From: Micromonospora sp. C28SCA-DRY-2 | GTDB lineage: Bacteria > Actinomycetota > Actinomycetes > Mycobacteriales > Micromonosporaceae | DNA length: 64,000 nt | Reading direction: 5' to 3' | NCBI RefSeq assembly: GCF_030519475.1 | Contig: NZ_JAUMKD010000003.1 | Span: 310,001 to 374,000, forward strand | Shown here: piece after piece, positions 7,991-17,234 of the stretch | Position numbering within the stretch: position 1 is the stretch's first letter | Layout: every line of letters starts with the position of its first letter | The notes under the pieces: model-generated | Told to the model about the DNA's origin: nothing | Database searches by the model: none | Seen by the model: the letters and a program-made list of their open reading frames with translations, nothing else | Program-made: the position numbers and the translations under genes

Positions 7991-9139
7991 TCAGAAGGCG
8001 TTCACGCCGGTGAGCGCGCGCCCGATGAGCAGCTGCTGGATCTGGCTGGTGCCCTCGTAGAGGGTGGCGACGCGGGCGTCGCGCAGGTACTTGCCGACCG
8101 GGTACTCGTCGATGTAGCCGTACCCGCCGAAGACCTGGACGGCGTTGTTGGCCGCGCGGACGGCGGCCTCGCTGGCGAAGAGCTTGGCCATCGACGCCTC
8201 GGTGGCGAACGGCTGGCCCCGGTCGACGAGGTCGGCGACCTGCCACACCAGCAGCCGGGCGGCGTTGGTGTCGACCGCGATGGCGGCGAGCAGTTGCTGC
8301 ACCAGCTGGTGGCCGGCGATCGGCTTGCCGAACTGGGTGCGCTGCCCGGCGTAGCCGACCGCCGCGTCCAGGCAGCCCTGGGCGATCCCGACGCAGCCGG
8401 CGGCGACCGACATCCGGCCCTTGGCCAGGGTGGCCAGCGCCAGCCGGAAGCCGCCGCCCTCCTCGCCCAGGCGCGCCGAGTCCGGCACCCGCACGCCGTC
8501 GAAGCGCAGCTCGCCGGTGGCCTGCCCGCGCAGGCCGAGCTTGCCGTGGATCTCGCGGCGGGTGAGCCCGGGCGCGTCGGTGGGCACGAGGAACGCGGTG
8601 ATCCCCCGGTGGCCGGGGCCGCCGGTGCGGGCGAAGACCAGCGCGACGTCGGCGGTGGTGCCGTTGGTGATGAACGTCTTGGTGCCGGTGAGCAGCCAGT
8701 CGCGGCCGTCCCGGACCGCCCGGGTGGCCAGCGCGGCGGCGTCCGAACCGCTGTCCGGTTCGGTCAGCGCGAAGCAGCCGAGCGCGGCGCCGGCACAGAG
8801 CCGGGGCAGCCACTGCGCCCGCTGCGCCGGGGTCCCGTGCGCGGCGATGGACTTGGCGACCAGCCCGAGCGACACCGAGACGATGCCCCGCACGGCCGAG
8901 TCGCCCCGGCCCAGTTCCTCCAGCACCAGGCAGTACGCGAGGTGGTCGCCGCCGGAGCCGCCGTCGTCCTCGGGGATGGTCAGCCCGAGGAAGCCGAGCT
9001 GGCCGAGCTTGCCGACGATCTCCGGGTCCACCGACTCCCGCCGGTCCCAGGCCGCCGCGTGCGGGGTCACCTCGCGGTCGACGAACTCCGCGGCGAGCCG
9101 GCGGACCGCCGCCTGTTCGGCGGAGAGCTGAAGGTCCAT
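7991..9139 (-). CDS. Acyl-CoA dehydrogenase, first gene of the TetR-controlled operon
   Basis: 382-residue FAD enzyme with CFALTEPDSGSDA, WLLTGTKTFITNG and the catalytic-base segment LYEGTSQIQ (E362). It is the promoter-proximal gene. Seven bases after a TAGTTT -10 element the ATG begins, so the transcript is predicted leaderless; a TGGACG -35 lies 18 bp upstream of that -10. The -10 is part of a 19-bp palindrome that recurs downstream of the neighbouring TetR gene, so repression by that TetR protein is likely. Confidence 0.93.
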   Translation of the reverse strand: MDLQLSAEQAAVRRLAAEFVDREVTPHAAAWDRRESVDPEIVGKLGQLGFLGLTIPEDDGGSGGDHLAYCLVLEELGRGDSAVRGIVSVSLGLVAKSIAAHGTPAQRAQWLPRLCAGAALGCFALTEPDSGSDAAALATRAVRDGRDWLLTGTKTFITNGTTADVALVFARTGGPGHRGITAFLVPTDAPGLTRREIHGKLGLRGQATGELRFDGVRVPDSARLGEEGGGFRLALATLAKGRMSVAAGCVGIAQGCLDAAVGYAGQRTQFGKPIAGHQLVQQLLAAIAVDTNAARLLVWQVADLVDRGQPFATEASMAKLFASEAAVRAANNAVQVFGGYGYIDEYPVGKYLRDARVATLYEGTSQIQQLLIGRALTGVNAF

Positions 9140-9146
9140 GGCCGAT

Positions 9147-9176
9147 AAACTAGCGCTGCAAGTTTAATTCCGTCCA
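9147..9176 (-). promoter_or_regulatory. Promoter of the acyl-CoA dehydrogenase operon with TetR operator copy 1
   Basis: On the minus strand: TGGACG (9176-9171), an 18-bp spacer, TAGTTT (9152-9147), then the ATG seven bases later. The operator AAACTTGCAGCGCTAGTTT covers 9165-9147. It is an imperfect palindrome with half-sites of the form AAACTWGCR. The same 19-mer, differing only at the centre base, lies at 9899-9917 on the other side of the TetR gene and in the same orientation relative to the gene it faces. Confidence 0.7.
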
Positions 9177-9227
9177 GACCCGGCTGTGGCAGAGTTTGCG
9201 GCGGACCATCGAGCGAGGGAGGGACGG

Positions 9228-9893
9228 ATGCCCCGGCCGCGGCAGGCGCTGCTCAGCCGGCAGCGGATCGTCGAGGCCGCCGCCGCGCTGATCGACGCGG
9301 AGGGACTGGAGGGCTTCTCCACCCGCCGGCTCGCCGCCGAACTCGGGGTACGCGGACCGTCGCTGTACAACCACTTCGCCACCAAGGACGAGATCCTCGA
9401 CGCGGTGGCCGACAGCGTCACCGGCCAGGTGGACGTGTCGTTCTTCGGCCACGTCGACTGGCGCGAGGCGCTGCGCCGGTGGGGGCACTCGTACCGGGCG
9501 GCGCTGGCCGCGCACCCGAACATCGTGCCGTACCTGGCCCGCGGGCCGGGGCGCCGCCCGGCGGCGCTGGCCATGGCCGACGCCGTCTACGGTGGACTGG
9601 TCGACGCGGGCTGGCCGCCCGCCCGGGCCACCCACATCGGCGCGCTGATGCGCTACTTCGTCGCCGGTTCGGCGCTCGGGTCGTTCGCCCGCGGCTTCGT
9701 CGAGGACCCGAGCCTCTACGCCGAGCAGTACCCGCACCTGACCCAGGCGCACCGGCTCGCCGAGCACCAGCAGCGGGTGGACGAGGGCGCCTTCGCGCTC
9801 GGCCTCGACGCGCTCATCGACGGGCTCTCCCGCACCTACGAGGAGCACATCGGGCCGTTGCCGCCCCTCCCGTCCGGCCGCACGGCGTACTAG
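9228..9893 (+). CDS. TetR/AcrR-family repressor of the surrounding acyl-CoA/aldehyde genes
   Basis: 221-residue repressor: helix-turn-helix at about 15-60 (AAELGVRGPSLYNHFATKDEIL) and a ligand-binding C-terminal domain. The ATG at 9228 follows GAGGGAGGG; an upstream in-frame extension of 14 codons has no ribosome site. The gene is flanked on both sides by the same 19-bp palindrome, one copy over the divergent acyl-CoA dehydrogenase promoter and one in front of the aldehyde dehydrogenase gene. It therefore probably represses both operons, and perhaps itself, and is relieved by an acyl-CoA or aldehyde pathway intermediate. The ligand is a guess from context. Confidence 0.92.
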   Translation: MPRPRQALLSRQRIVEAAAALIDAEGLEGFSTRRLAAELGVRGPSLYNHFATKDEILDAVADSVTGQVDVSFFGHVDWREALRRWGHSYRAALAAHPNIVPYLARGPGRRPAALAMADAVYGGLVDAGWPPARATHIGALMRYFVAGSALGSFARGFVEDPSLYAEQYPHLTQAHRLAEHQQRVDEGAFALGLDALIDGLSRTYEEHIGPLPPLPSGRTAY

Positions 9894-9898
9894 AGTCA

Positions 9899-9917
9899 AA
9901 ACTTGCACCGCTAGTTT
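9899..9917 (+). promoter_or_regulatory. TetR operator copy 2 before the aldehyde dehydrogenase gene
   Basis: AAACTTGCACCGCTAGTTT, identical to copy 1 except at the central base. It contains the same TAGTTT (9912-9917) that serves as -10 in copy 1. It begins six bases after the TetR stop codon and ends 24 bases before the dehydrogenase ATG. Confidence 0.7.
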
Positions 9918-9941
9918 TGGCCGACGTACGTGAGGGGCGCG

Positions 9942-11360
9942 ATGGATCTCGCACGGACCGACATCTACCTCGACGGGGCCTGGGTCGCCGCCTCCTCCGG
10001 GCAGACCCTGGCGGTGCGCAACCCGGCGACCGAGGAGGTCGTCGCGACTGTGCCGGCCGGCACGGCGGCCGACGTCGACCGGGCCGTCGCGGCGGCCCGG
10101 GCGGCCTTCCCCGGCTGGGCCGGCGCCGCCCCGGCCGAGCGGGCCGCCGCGCTGGACCGGCTGCACGCCGCGCTCACCGCGCGGGCGCACACCATCGCCA
10201 ACACCGTCGCGACCGAGCTGGGCACCCCGCTGAAGATCGCCGTCCGGGTGCAGGCCGGGCTGCCGCTGACCGTGCTGCGCAGCTACGTGGACCTGGCCGC
10301 CCGGCCACCGGCGGAGGAGACGGTCGGCAACTCGCTGGTCGTCCGCGAACCGGTCGGCGTGGTCGGCGCGATCACCCCGTGGAACTACCCGCTGCACCAG
10401 GTGGTGGCGAAGCTGGCGCCCGCCCTGGCCGCCGGCTGCACAGTGGTGCTCAAGCCGAGCGAGCTGACGCCGCTCACCGCGTACCTGCTCTTCGACGCGA
10501 TCCACGAGGCCGGCTTCCCGCCGGGGGTGGTCAACCTGGTGCCCGGCACCGGCCCGGAGGTCGGCGAGGCCATCGCCGCCCACCCGGACGTCGACATGGT
10601 CTCCTTCACCGGCTCGACCGCCACCGGGCGGCGGATCTCCCACCTGGCCGCCGACCGGATCGCCCGGGTGGCCCTGGAACTCGGCGGCAAGTCCGCCAAC
10701 GTGATCCTGGACGACGCCGACCTGGCCACCGCGGTGAAGGTCGGAGTGGGCAACGCCTTCCTCAACTCCGGCCAGACCTGCACCGCCTGGACCCGGATGC
10801 TGGTGCACCGGGACCGCTACGACGAGGCGCTGGCCCTGGCCGCCAAGGTCGCCGAGGGCTACCGGCTCGGCGACCCGTTCGACCCGGACACCCGGCTCGG
10901 CCCGCTGGTCTCCGCCACCCAGCGGGACCGGGTCACCGGGCACGTCGCCCGAGGGCTGGCCGACGGCGGACGGCTGGTCGCCGGCGGGCCGGACGCCCCG
11001 CTGCCCGAGCGCGGCTACTTCGTCGCCCCGACGGTGATCGCCGACGTCGACCCGGACAGCGCGCTGGCCCAGGAGGAGGTCTTCGGCCCGGTGCTGGCGG
11101 TCATCCCGGTCGACGACGAGGACGCGGCGGTGGCCGTCGCCAACAACTCCCGCTACGGGTTGGCCGGCGCGGTCTGGTCCGGCGACCAGGAGCGCGCGCT
11201 GCGGGTCGCCCGGCGGCTGCGTACCGGGGCGGTCGACATCAACGGCGCGCCGTTCAACCCGCTCGCCCCGTTCGGCGGCTACAAGCAGTCCGGCCTCGGC
11301 CGCGAGCTGGGCCGCTACGGGCTGGAGGAGTTCTGGCAGACCAAGGCCATCCAGCGGTGA
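9942..11360 (+). CDS. NAD(P)-dependent aldehyde dehydrogenase
   Basis: 472-residue ALDH that oxidises an aldehyde to the acid. Visible landmarks are the cofactor-binding TPWNYPLHQ and [10 protein letters not shown], the general base E246 in LELGGKS, the nucleophile C280 in SGQTCTA and the C-terminal [12 protein letters not shown]. The ATG at 9942 is preceded by GAGGGG at good spacing; a GTG 12 bases upstream is less likely. Its stop overlaps the next gene's start (GTGA), so aldehyde and alcohol dehydrogenases are made together, matching sequential alcohol to aldehyde to acid oxidation. Confidence 0.94.
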   Translation: MDLARTDIYLDGAWVAASSGQTLAVRNPATEEVVATVPAGTAADVDRAVAAARAAFPGWAGAAPAERAAALDRLHAALTARAHTIANTVATELGTPLKIAVRVQAGLPLTVLRSYVDLAARPPAEETVGNSLVVREPVGVVGAITPWNYPLHQVVAKLAPALAAGCTVVLKPSELTPLTAYLLFDAIHEAGFPPGVVNLVPGTGPEVGEAIAAHPDVDMVSFTGSTATGRRISHLAADRIARVALELGGKSANVILDDADLATAVKVGVGNAFLNSGQTCTAWTRMLVHRDRYDEALALAAKVAEGYRLGDPFDPDTRLGPLVSATQRDRVTGHVARGLADGGRLVAGGPDAPLPERGYFVAPTVIADVDPDSALAQEEVFGPVLAVIPVDDEDAAVAVANNSRYGLAGAVWSGDQERALRVARRLRTGAVDINGAPFNPLAPFGGYKQSGLGRELGRYGLEEFWQTKAIQR

Positions 11361-12430
11361 GGGCGCTGGTCGTCCGGGCGGTGGGCGGGCCGCCTCGGGT
11401 GGAGCGGGTGGAGCTGCCCGCCACCGGGTCGGGTGAGGTGCGGGTGGCCATCCGGGCCGCCGGCGTCTGCCACTCCGACCTGTCCATGGTCAACGGCACG
11501 CTGGCGCCGCCGTACCCGCTGGTGCTCGGGCACGAGGCGGCCGGCGTGGTGGTCGAGGTCGGCGCCGGCGTCGACCGGGTCGCACCCGGCGCGCACGTGG
11601 TGCTCAACTGGGCGCCGCCGTGCCGGCGGTGCTGGTACTGCGGGCGCGGCGAGCCGTGGCTCTGCGAGCGGGCCGGCTCCCCGGCGGCCGCGCGGGGCCG
11701 GACGTCGACCGGCGAGCCGCTGCACGTCACGCTCGGTCTCGGCGCGCTGGCCGAGGAGGTGGTGGTGCCGCAGGACGCGGTCATCCCGGTGCCGGCGGAG
11801 CTGCCCTTCGACGCCGCGGCGCTGCTCGGCTGCGCCGTGCTCACCGGGGTCGGCGCGGTGCGCCGTACCGCCCGGGTGGCCGCCGGCGAGTCGGTGGCGG
11901 TGATCGGGCTCGGCGGGGTCGGCCTGTCGGTGGTCTCCGCGGCCCGGGCGGCCGGCGCGGATCCGGTGCTCGCGGTCGACGTGTCGCCGGCCAAGGCGGA
12001 GCTGGCGCGCGCGGCCGGCGCCACCGACTTCCTGCTGGCCGACGACTCGCTCAACCGGGCGGTCCGGGAGCGGACCGGAGGCCGGGGCGTCGACCACGCG
12101 CTGGAGTGCGTCGGGCGCGGCGCCACCATCCGCACCGCCTGGCGGGCCACCCGGCGCGGCGGGCAGGTGATCGTGGTGGGCATGGGCGCGAAGGACGACG
12201 TGGTGGGGCTCAGCGCGCTGGACATCTTCCACTCGGCCCGCACGCTGCGCTCCTCGGTCTACGGTTCGTCCGATCCGGACCGGGACGTACCGGACCTCGC
12301 CTGGGCCGTGCTCGACGGCACCCTCGACCTGGCGCCCCTGATCACCGACCGGACCGGCCTGGACGGCGCCGCGGCGGCGTTCGAGCGGATGGCCCGGGGC
12401 GAGGGCGCCCGGACCGTCGTGCTGCCCTGA
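11357..12430 (+). CDS. Zinc-dependent alcohol dehydrogenase (MDR family)
   Basis: 357-residue medium-chain dehydrogenase. The catalytic-zinc ligands are in GVCHSD and LGHEAAG, the four structural-zinc cysteines in [16 protein letters not shown], and the Rossmann motif is [11 protein letters not shown] with an acidic residue after strand 2 (AVDVS), favouring NAD. It starts with GTG overlapping the aldehyde dehydrogenase stop. Together the two would convert a primary alcohol or omega-hydroxy acid to an acid. The gene ends 72 bp from the convergent LuxR regulator. Confidence 0.93.
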   Translation: MRALVVRAVGGPPRVERVELPATGSGEVRVAIRAAGVCHSDLSMVNGTLAPPYPLVLGHEAAGVVVEVGAGVDRVAPGAHVVLNWAPPCRRCWYCGRGEPWLCERAGSPAAARGRTSTGEPLHVTLGLGALAEEVVVPQDAVIPVPAELPFDAAALLGCAVLTGVGAVRRTARVAAGESVAVIGLGGVGLSVVSAARAAGADPVLAVDVSPAKAELARAAGATDFLLADDSLNRAVRERTGGRGVDHALECVGRGATIRTAWRATRRGGQVIVVGMGAKDDVVGLSALDIFHSARTLRSSVYGSSDPDRDVPDLAWAVLDGTLDLAPLITDRTGLDGAAAAFERMARGEGARTVVLP

Positions 12431-12502
12431 CGCCCCCGCCTCCCCACGGCGCCACCCTGGACCGCTCGGAACGGCCGGCCCCGGGCTCACCACGGGCGGT
12501 CG

Positions 12503-15250
12503 TCAGGTGAGCGCCCGGGCCAGCTCGGTACGCGAGCGGATGCCGAGCCGGTGGAAGATGTTGCGCAGGTGGTGGTCGACGGTACGGGTGGACAGGAACA
12601 TCCGGGCGGCGATCTCCCGGTTGGTGGCCCCCTCGGCGACCAGTTGCGCGATCCGCAGTTGCTGGCCGGTGAGCAGCCGCGCCGCCGGCAGGTCGGGCGT
12701 GCCGACCGACTCGCCGGCGGCCCGCAGCTCGGTGGTGGCCTGCTCGGCCCAGGCGCTCAGCCCGAGCAGGCCGAAGGTCTCCCGGGCGGTGTGCAGGTGC
12801 TCCCGGGCGTCCCGGGGGCGGCGGTTGCGGCGCAGCTCGCGGCCGAGCAGCAACTCGGTACGGGCCCGCTCGAACGCCCCGGCGTCGGTCGGGTGCAGCC
12901 GCAGCGCGGCGCGGAACCCCTGCTCGGCCGCGGCGCTGCCGCGGGGCGCCAGCAGCGCGTGACAGCGCGCGGAGAGCGCCCGGCGGGACGGGCTCGCGGT
13001 GCTGCTGGCCCACCGGTCGAAGACGGCGAGCGCGGCGGCGGCCGCCGGCCGGTGGGCGGCGCCGGCGGCGGCCTCCACCAGGTACGGGGTCGCCATCACC
13101 TGGACCAGCACCTGCCCCCGACCGATGGCGGGTCGGGCCAGGGCGGCCAGCCGCGCGGCGGCCGCGTCGTGCCGGTTGTCCACCAGGTCGAGCACCGCGA
13201 GGGCCCACTGCGCCAGCGCCCAGGGCCGGCCGTACGGCGCGGCCGCCTCCCCGATCTCCCGGATCCGGCGCAGGCTGGTGTCCCGGTCGGCCCGTACCGC
13301 CGCCAGCACCGCCAGCATGCCCAGGTGCACGCCGGCGCAGTTGACCTGGCCGGTCTCCCGGGCCACCCGCAGCCCCTCCCGGGAGGTGTCCGCCGCGGCG
13401 TCGTGCCGGCCCAGCCAGTACTCGGCGATGGCGCGCAGCTCCAGCGCCCGGGAGAGCAGGGAGAGTTCACCCCGGTCGCGGGCCAGCTCGACGGCGCGCT
13501 CGGCGAGCCGGTGGGCGGCGCCGTCCACCGCGACCAGCAGGCCGGCGACCGCCGCGCAGGTCAGCGCGGTCGGGGTGAGCGCCGGCCCGGTCAACCGGTT
13601 GCCGAGGACCACGGCCCGGCGCAGCGCGGGCCCGCCCCGCTCGTGGTCGCCGCGCAGCGTCGCCGCCACCCCGGCGGCCAGCGCGGTCATCAACTCGGCG
13701 GCGGGCGGGTCGCCGGGCCGGCGCAGCGCCGCCACCCGGCGCGCCACCTCGGCGTACCGGTACTGGTCGCCGGTGAAGCAGGCCGCCTCGCCGGCACGGA
13801 CCAGCGCACCGAGGGCGGCGAGGCGATCCACGCCGGACACCGCCGCCGCGGCGGCCAGCAGGGTGGCCGCGGCGACCGCCGGCGTACCGCAGCGCAGTTC
13901 CAGCTCACCGCGGAGCAGCTCGGCCCGGGCGGCGGTGGCCGGGTCGGCCGGGTTGCCGACCCGGGGGTCGGCCAGCAGCCGCCGGGCCCACTGTGGCCGG
14001 CCGGCCGTCCAGGCGAGCCGGGCCGCACCGACCAGCCGGGCCGCGGCCTGGCGGGGCGCGGCGCTGAGTTCACCGGCCCGGGCCAGCGCCGCCGCGGCGG
14101 TCTCCGGGGCGGCGCCGGTGGCGGCCGCCTCGAGTTCGGCCGCCAAGGCGGGATCGGGTGGTTCCGCCGCGGCGGCCCGGTGCAGGGCTCGACGCAGCCG
14201 CTGGTCGGGGCCGTCGAGCACGCCGGCGAGCAGCAGGTGGGCGGCGCGCCGCGCGGCCAGCGGCGCGCTCTGCGCCACCACCGCCCGGGCCAGCGGTTGC
14301 GGCAGGGCGACCCGGCGCGCGTCGACGCGGACCAGGCCGGCGGCCTCGGCCGGGGCGAGCGCCTCGATGGCGGTGCCGGCGGCCCGCGCGGCCCGCGCCA
14401 GGGTGGCCGGGTCGGCGTCCGGGTCGAGCGCGGCCAGCAGCAGCACCCGCCGGGTGTCGGCCGGCAGCCGGTCCAGCCGGGCGCGGTAGCCGCGGCCCAG
14501 CGTGCCGTCGACCGGCGGAGTCTCCGGCAGCGGCTCGTCGCCCCGGCACTGCCCGGGGGTGAGCACCTCGGCGAGGTCGACCAGGGCCTGCGGGTTCCCG
14601 CCGGCGACAGCGGTCAGCGCCGCCGCCACCGCCGGGGCGGGGCCGGGCAGCCGGTCGGCGAGCAGGGCGGCGCCGGCACGCTCGTCGAGCGGCCGCAACC
14701 GGTGCCGCGGCACTCCCCCGGCCACCGCGTCCGTGCCCGCGGTGAGCAGCACGGCGACGGGCAGGTCGCGTAGCCGGCGGGCCACGAAACCCAGCACCTC
14801 GGCGGTCTGCGGGTCACCCCGGTCGACGTCGTCCATGGTGCACAGCAGCGGGCGGTCCCGGGCGGCGGCGGTGAGCAGCCCCAGCACGGCCATCGACAGG
14901 GCGAGCCGGCGGTGGGCGGGGCAGCCCGCGCCGGCCAGGGCCGCCCGCAGCACCCCGCGCTGCGGTTCGGGCAGCGCGTCGGCCCGGTCGAGCAGCGGGT
15001 CGAGCAGGCGTTGCAGGCCCGCGTACGGCAGCGCCGCTTCCTCGGCCAGCCCCGCACCGGCGAGCACTGTACGGTCGCCGGCCTGCCGGTGCGCGTAGCC
15101 GACCAGTGCGCTGCGGCCCGTTCCCGGCTCGCCCCACAGCAGCAGCGCGCCCCCGGCGGCCGGCGGCCCGTCGAGCAGCCGGCGGATGGCCGCGCACTCG
15201 GTGTCGCGGCCCCACAACCCGGTTAATTGCACTGTCGATGCAGTAACCAT
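12503..15250 (-). CDS. Large LuxR-family (LAL/MalT-type) ATPase regulator
   Basis: 915-residue LAL-type regulator: AAA/STAND ATPase module at about 10-260, a long helical TPR-like middle, and a C-terminal LuxR helix-turn-helix at about 853-914 (ATNREIAARMFLSTRTVDHHLRNIFHRLGI). The Walker A segment is WGEPGTGRSAL, with Arg where Lys is expected, which may weaken ATP use. The ATG at 15250 was chosen because the homologous region begins within 12 residues of it; the upstream open frame has no domain. LAL proteins sense small molecules and activate nearby catabolic or biosynthetic operons, so control of the flanking dehydrogenase genes is plausible. Confidence 0.9.
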   Translation of the reverse strand: MVTASTVQLTGLWGRDTECAAIRRLLDGPPAAGGALLLWGEPGTGRSALVGYAHRQAGDRTVLAGAGLAEEAALPYAGLQRLLDPLLDRADALPEPQRGVLRAALAGAGCPAHRRLALSMAVLGLLTAAARDRPLLCTMDDVDRGDPQTAEVLGFVARRLRDLPVAVLLTAGTDAVAGGVPRHRLRPLDERAGAALLADRLPGPAPAVAAALTAVAGGNPQALVDLAEVLTPGQCRGDEPLPETPPVDGTLGRGYRARLDRLPADTRRVLLLAALDPDADPATLARAARAAGTAIEALAPAEAAGLVRVDARRVALPQPLARAVVAQSAPLAARRAAHLLLAGVLDGPDQRLRRALHRAAAAEPPDPALAAELEAAATGAAPETAAAALARAGELSAAPRQAAARLVGAARLAWTAGRPQWARRLLADPRVGNPADPATAARAELLRGELELRCGTPAVAAATLLAAAAAVSGVDRLAALGALVRAGEAACFTGDQYRYAEVARRVAALRRPGDPPAAELMTALAAGVAATLRGDHERGGPALRRAVVLGNRLTGPALTPTALTCAAVAGLLVAVDGAAHRLAERAVELARDRGELSLLSRALELRAIAEYWLGRHDAAADTSREGLRVARETGQVNCAGVHLGMLAVLAAVRADRDTSLRRIREIGEAAAPYGRPWALAQWALAVLDLVDNRHDAAAARLAALARPAIGRGQVLVQVMATPYLVEAAAGAAHRPAAAAALAVFDRWASSTASPSRRALSARCHALLAPRGSAAAEQGFRAALRLHPTDAGAFERARTELLLGRELRRNRRPRDAREHLHTARETFGLLGLSAWAEQATTELRAAGESVGTPDLPAARLLTGQQLRIAQLVAEGATNREIAARMFLSTRTVDHHLRNIFHRLGIRSRTELARALT

Positions 15251-15257
15251 GCATCGA
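15226..15257. promoter_or_regulatory. Palindromic sites over the LAL regulator start, matching the SDR operon operator
   Basis: ATTGCACTGTCGATGCAGT at 15226-15244 is an imperfect 7-N5-7 palindrome whose right half CGATGCAG is identical to that in the operator at 18929-18947. Overlapping it, TCGATGCA (15235-15242) and TGCATCGA (15250-15257) form a perfect 8-bp inverted repeat across the start codon. Such sites at the beginning of a gene suggest binding by a TetR-type repressor, possibly the one encoded at 15340. Confidence 0.45.
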
Positions 15258-15339
15258 GTGTCACCTATCGGAAACCGGAAGGAAAGAGTCGATTTCCGCG
15301 CGAGCTGGGCTGGGCTGCCGGGCCGGCCGCGACAGCCCG

Positions 15340-15951
15340 TCAGGGGCCGGCCACGTCGGCCAGCAGCGCACCCACGGTGCGGGCCATCACCGCCCGGGCC
15401 TGGTCCACGCCCAGCCCCAGCCCGTCGCGCAGCATCGACCAGGCCGGCCACATGCTCGCCGCCACCAGCGCGTGCACGAGCTGCTCCCGGCCCGGCCCGG
15501 CCTGCGCCAGCTCGGCCGCGAAGAGCTGCTCGACCTCGTCGCGCACCCGGTCGATGTGCTTGAGCCGGTTGCGGTGCAACTGGGCGGAGACCGGCTCCCG
15601 CATCTGGGCGGCCCGGGCCGACGGCGCGACGAGCTGGAGCAGCCGGGCCCGCTGCCGGCAGTAGGCGTCGACCCGCTTGGCCAGCGGCAGCGTCGGCGAG
15701 ATCGGCCGGTACGCGGCGTCCTGCTGGCGGAGCACCTCCGCGCCGCTGGCCTCGAAGAGCGTCTCCATGTCCTTGAAGTTGGTCCAGAGCGTGCGCAGCG
15801 AGATGCCGGCCCGTTCGGCGATGCGCTCGCCGGTCGGCCGCAGGTCGCCCTCGGAGATGAGCGCGAGGTGCGCCTCGACGATCGCCGCCCGGGTCCGCTC
15901 CGCCCGGGCGGTCCGCCCGTCGACCCGGCCCGGCGCGTCGGCCCCGCCCAT
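15340..15951 (-). CDS. TetR/AcrR-family transcriptional regulator
   Basis: 203 residues with an N-terminal helix-turn-helix at about 17-60 (TGERIAERAGISLRTLWTNFKDMETL) and an all-helical ligand domain. The ATG at 15951 follows GAGGGAGAG; a GTG six codons upstream is an alternative. It is the fourth gene after two SDRs and an acyl-CoA dehydrogenase on the same strand, 50 bp beyond the last, so it may be co-transcribed with them and regulate their promoter. Its target is unproven, but palindromes of matching design lie at the operon promoter and at the following LAL gene. Confidence 0.88.
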   Translation of the reverse strand: MGGADAPGRVDGRTARAERTRAAIVEAHLALISEGDLRPTGERIAERAGISLRTLWTNFKDMETLFEASGAEVLRQQDAAYRPISPTLPLAKRVDAYCRQRARLLQLVAPSARAAQMREPVSAQLHRNRLKHIDRVRDEVEQLFAAELAQAGPGREQLVHALVAASMWPAWSMLRDGLGLGVDQARAVMARTVGALLADVAGP

Positions 15952-16001
15952 CCGCGCTCTCCCTCTCACCGCTGCCACGTCGTCTCCACCGCCTCGGGAG
16001 T

Positions 16002-17234
16002 CTAGCCGCGGGCCGCGGGCCGGCCCGGCTGGTGCCGGCGCAGCTCCCGGCGGGCCAACGACTGCCGGTGCACCTCGTCCGGGCCGTCGGCCAGCCGCAG
16101 CGCGCGGGCCTTCACCCAGAGCTGGGCCAGCGGCGTGTCCTGGCTGACCCCGGCCGCGCCGTGGGCCTGCACGGCCCGGTCGATCACCCACTGCACGGTC
16201 TCCGGCACGGCGATCTTGATCGCCTGGATCTCGGTGTGCGCCGCCCGGTTGCCGACCGTGTCCATCAGCCAGGCGGTCTTGAGCACCAGCAGCCGGGCCT
16301 GCTCCAGCCGGACGCGCGCCTCGGCGATCCAGTCCCGGACCACCCCCTGCGCCGCCAGCGGCCCGCCGAACGCGTGCCGGTCGGCGACCCGCCGGCACAT
16401 CAGCTCGACGGCCCGCTCGGCCATGCCGAGCAGCCGCATGCAGTGGTGCACCCGGCCCGGCCCCAGCCGCGCCTGCGAGATGGCGAAGCCGTCGCCCTCC
16501 GCCCCGATCAGGTTGCCCACCGGCACTCGGGCGTCGACGAAGTCGATCTCGGCGTGGCCGCCGTGGTCGCTGTCGTCGTACCCGAAGGTGCGCAGGCCCC
16601 GGCGGACGGTGACGCCCGGGGTGTCGCGGGGCACCAGGAGTTGGCTCTGCTGCCGGTGCCGGGGCGCGTCCGGGTCGGTCCGTCCCATCACGACGAAGAC
16701 CGCGCAGCGCGGGTCGAGCGCGCCGGTGACGAACCACTTGCGGCCGTTGACCACGTACTCGTCGCCGTCGCGCTCGATCCGGGTGGCGATGTTGGTGGCG
16801 TCGGACGACGCGACGGCCGGCTCGGTCATCGCGAACGCGGAGCGGATCCGCCCGTCCAGCAGCGGTTCGAGCCAGCGCTCCCGCTGCTGCGGGGTGCCGA
16901 ACAGGGCCAGCAGTTCCATGTTGCCGGTGTCCGGGGCCGCGCAGTTCAGCGCGACCGGGGCGAGCCCGGGCGACCAGCCGGTGATCTCGGCCAGCGGGGC
17001 GTACTGGAGATTGGTCAGGCCCGCGCCGTGCTCGCCGGGGAGGAAGAGGTTCCACAGGCCGCGCCGGCGGGCCTCGGCCTGCAGTTCGGCGACCACGGGC
17101 GGGGCGCCCCACGCGTCGACCCGCGCCGCCGACTGGTCGGCGAAGACGGGCTCGGCCGGGTAGATCCGCTCGGCCATGAAGGCGAGCAGTTCCTCGCGCA
17201 GCCGCTCGGTGGTCTCGTCGTAGCGGAAGTCCAT
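16002..17234 (-). CDS. Acyl-CoA dehydrogenase, ACAD10/11-like
   Basis: 410-residue acyl-CoA dehydrogenase with FAMTEPAVASSDATN, YVVNGRKWFVTG and LGPGRVHHCMRLLGMAERA. The C-terminal base segment reads LADGPDEVH, with Asp383 where most family members carry Glu; the long ACAD10/11 branch also uses Asp there. That branch often handles unusual substrates such as 4-hydroxy or branched acyl-CoAs. Its ATG overlaps the preceding SDR stop by one base (TGATG). Confidence 0.91.
   Translation of the reverse strand: MDFRYDETTERLREELLAFMAERIYPAEPVFADQSAARVDAWGAPPVVAELQAEARRRGLWNLFLPGEHGAGLTNLQYAPLAEITGWSPGLAPVALNCAAPDTGNMELLALFGTPQQRERWLEPLLDGRIRSAFAMTEPAVASSDATNIATRIERDGDEYVVNGRKWFVTGALDPRCAVFVVMGRTDPDAPRHRQQSQLLVPRDTPGVTVRRGLRTFGYDDSDHGGHAEIDFVDARVPVGNLIGAEGDGFAISQARLGPGRVHHCMRLLGMAERAVELMCRRVADRHAFGGPLAAQGVVRDWIAEARVRLEQARLLVLKTAWLMDTVGNRAAHTEIQAIKIAVPETVQWVIDRAVQAHGAAGVSQDTPLAQLWVKARALRLADGPDEVHRQSLARRELRRHQPGRPAARG

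Noticed and set aside
7047..8813. 588-codon minus-strand frame over the acyl-CoA dehydrogenase and SDR genes
   Set aside because: Runs through two well-defined genes in another frame and is almost pure Arg/Gly/Ala/Pro.
12551..14773. 740-codon + strand frame opposite the LAL regulator
   Set aside because: Gln/Gly/Arg-rich shadow without domain content.
12503..15250. Secondary-metabolite cluster suggested by a LAL regulator and a SARP in one window
   Set aside because: No synthase, NRPS, PKS, terpene cyclase or RiPP enzyme is present near either regulator.
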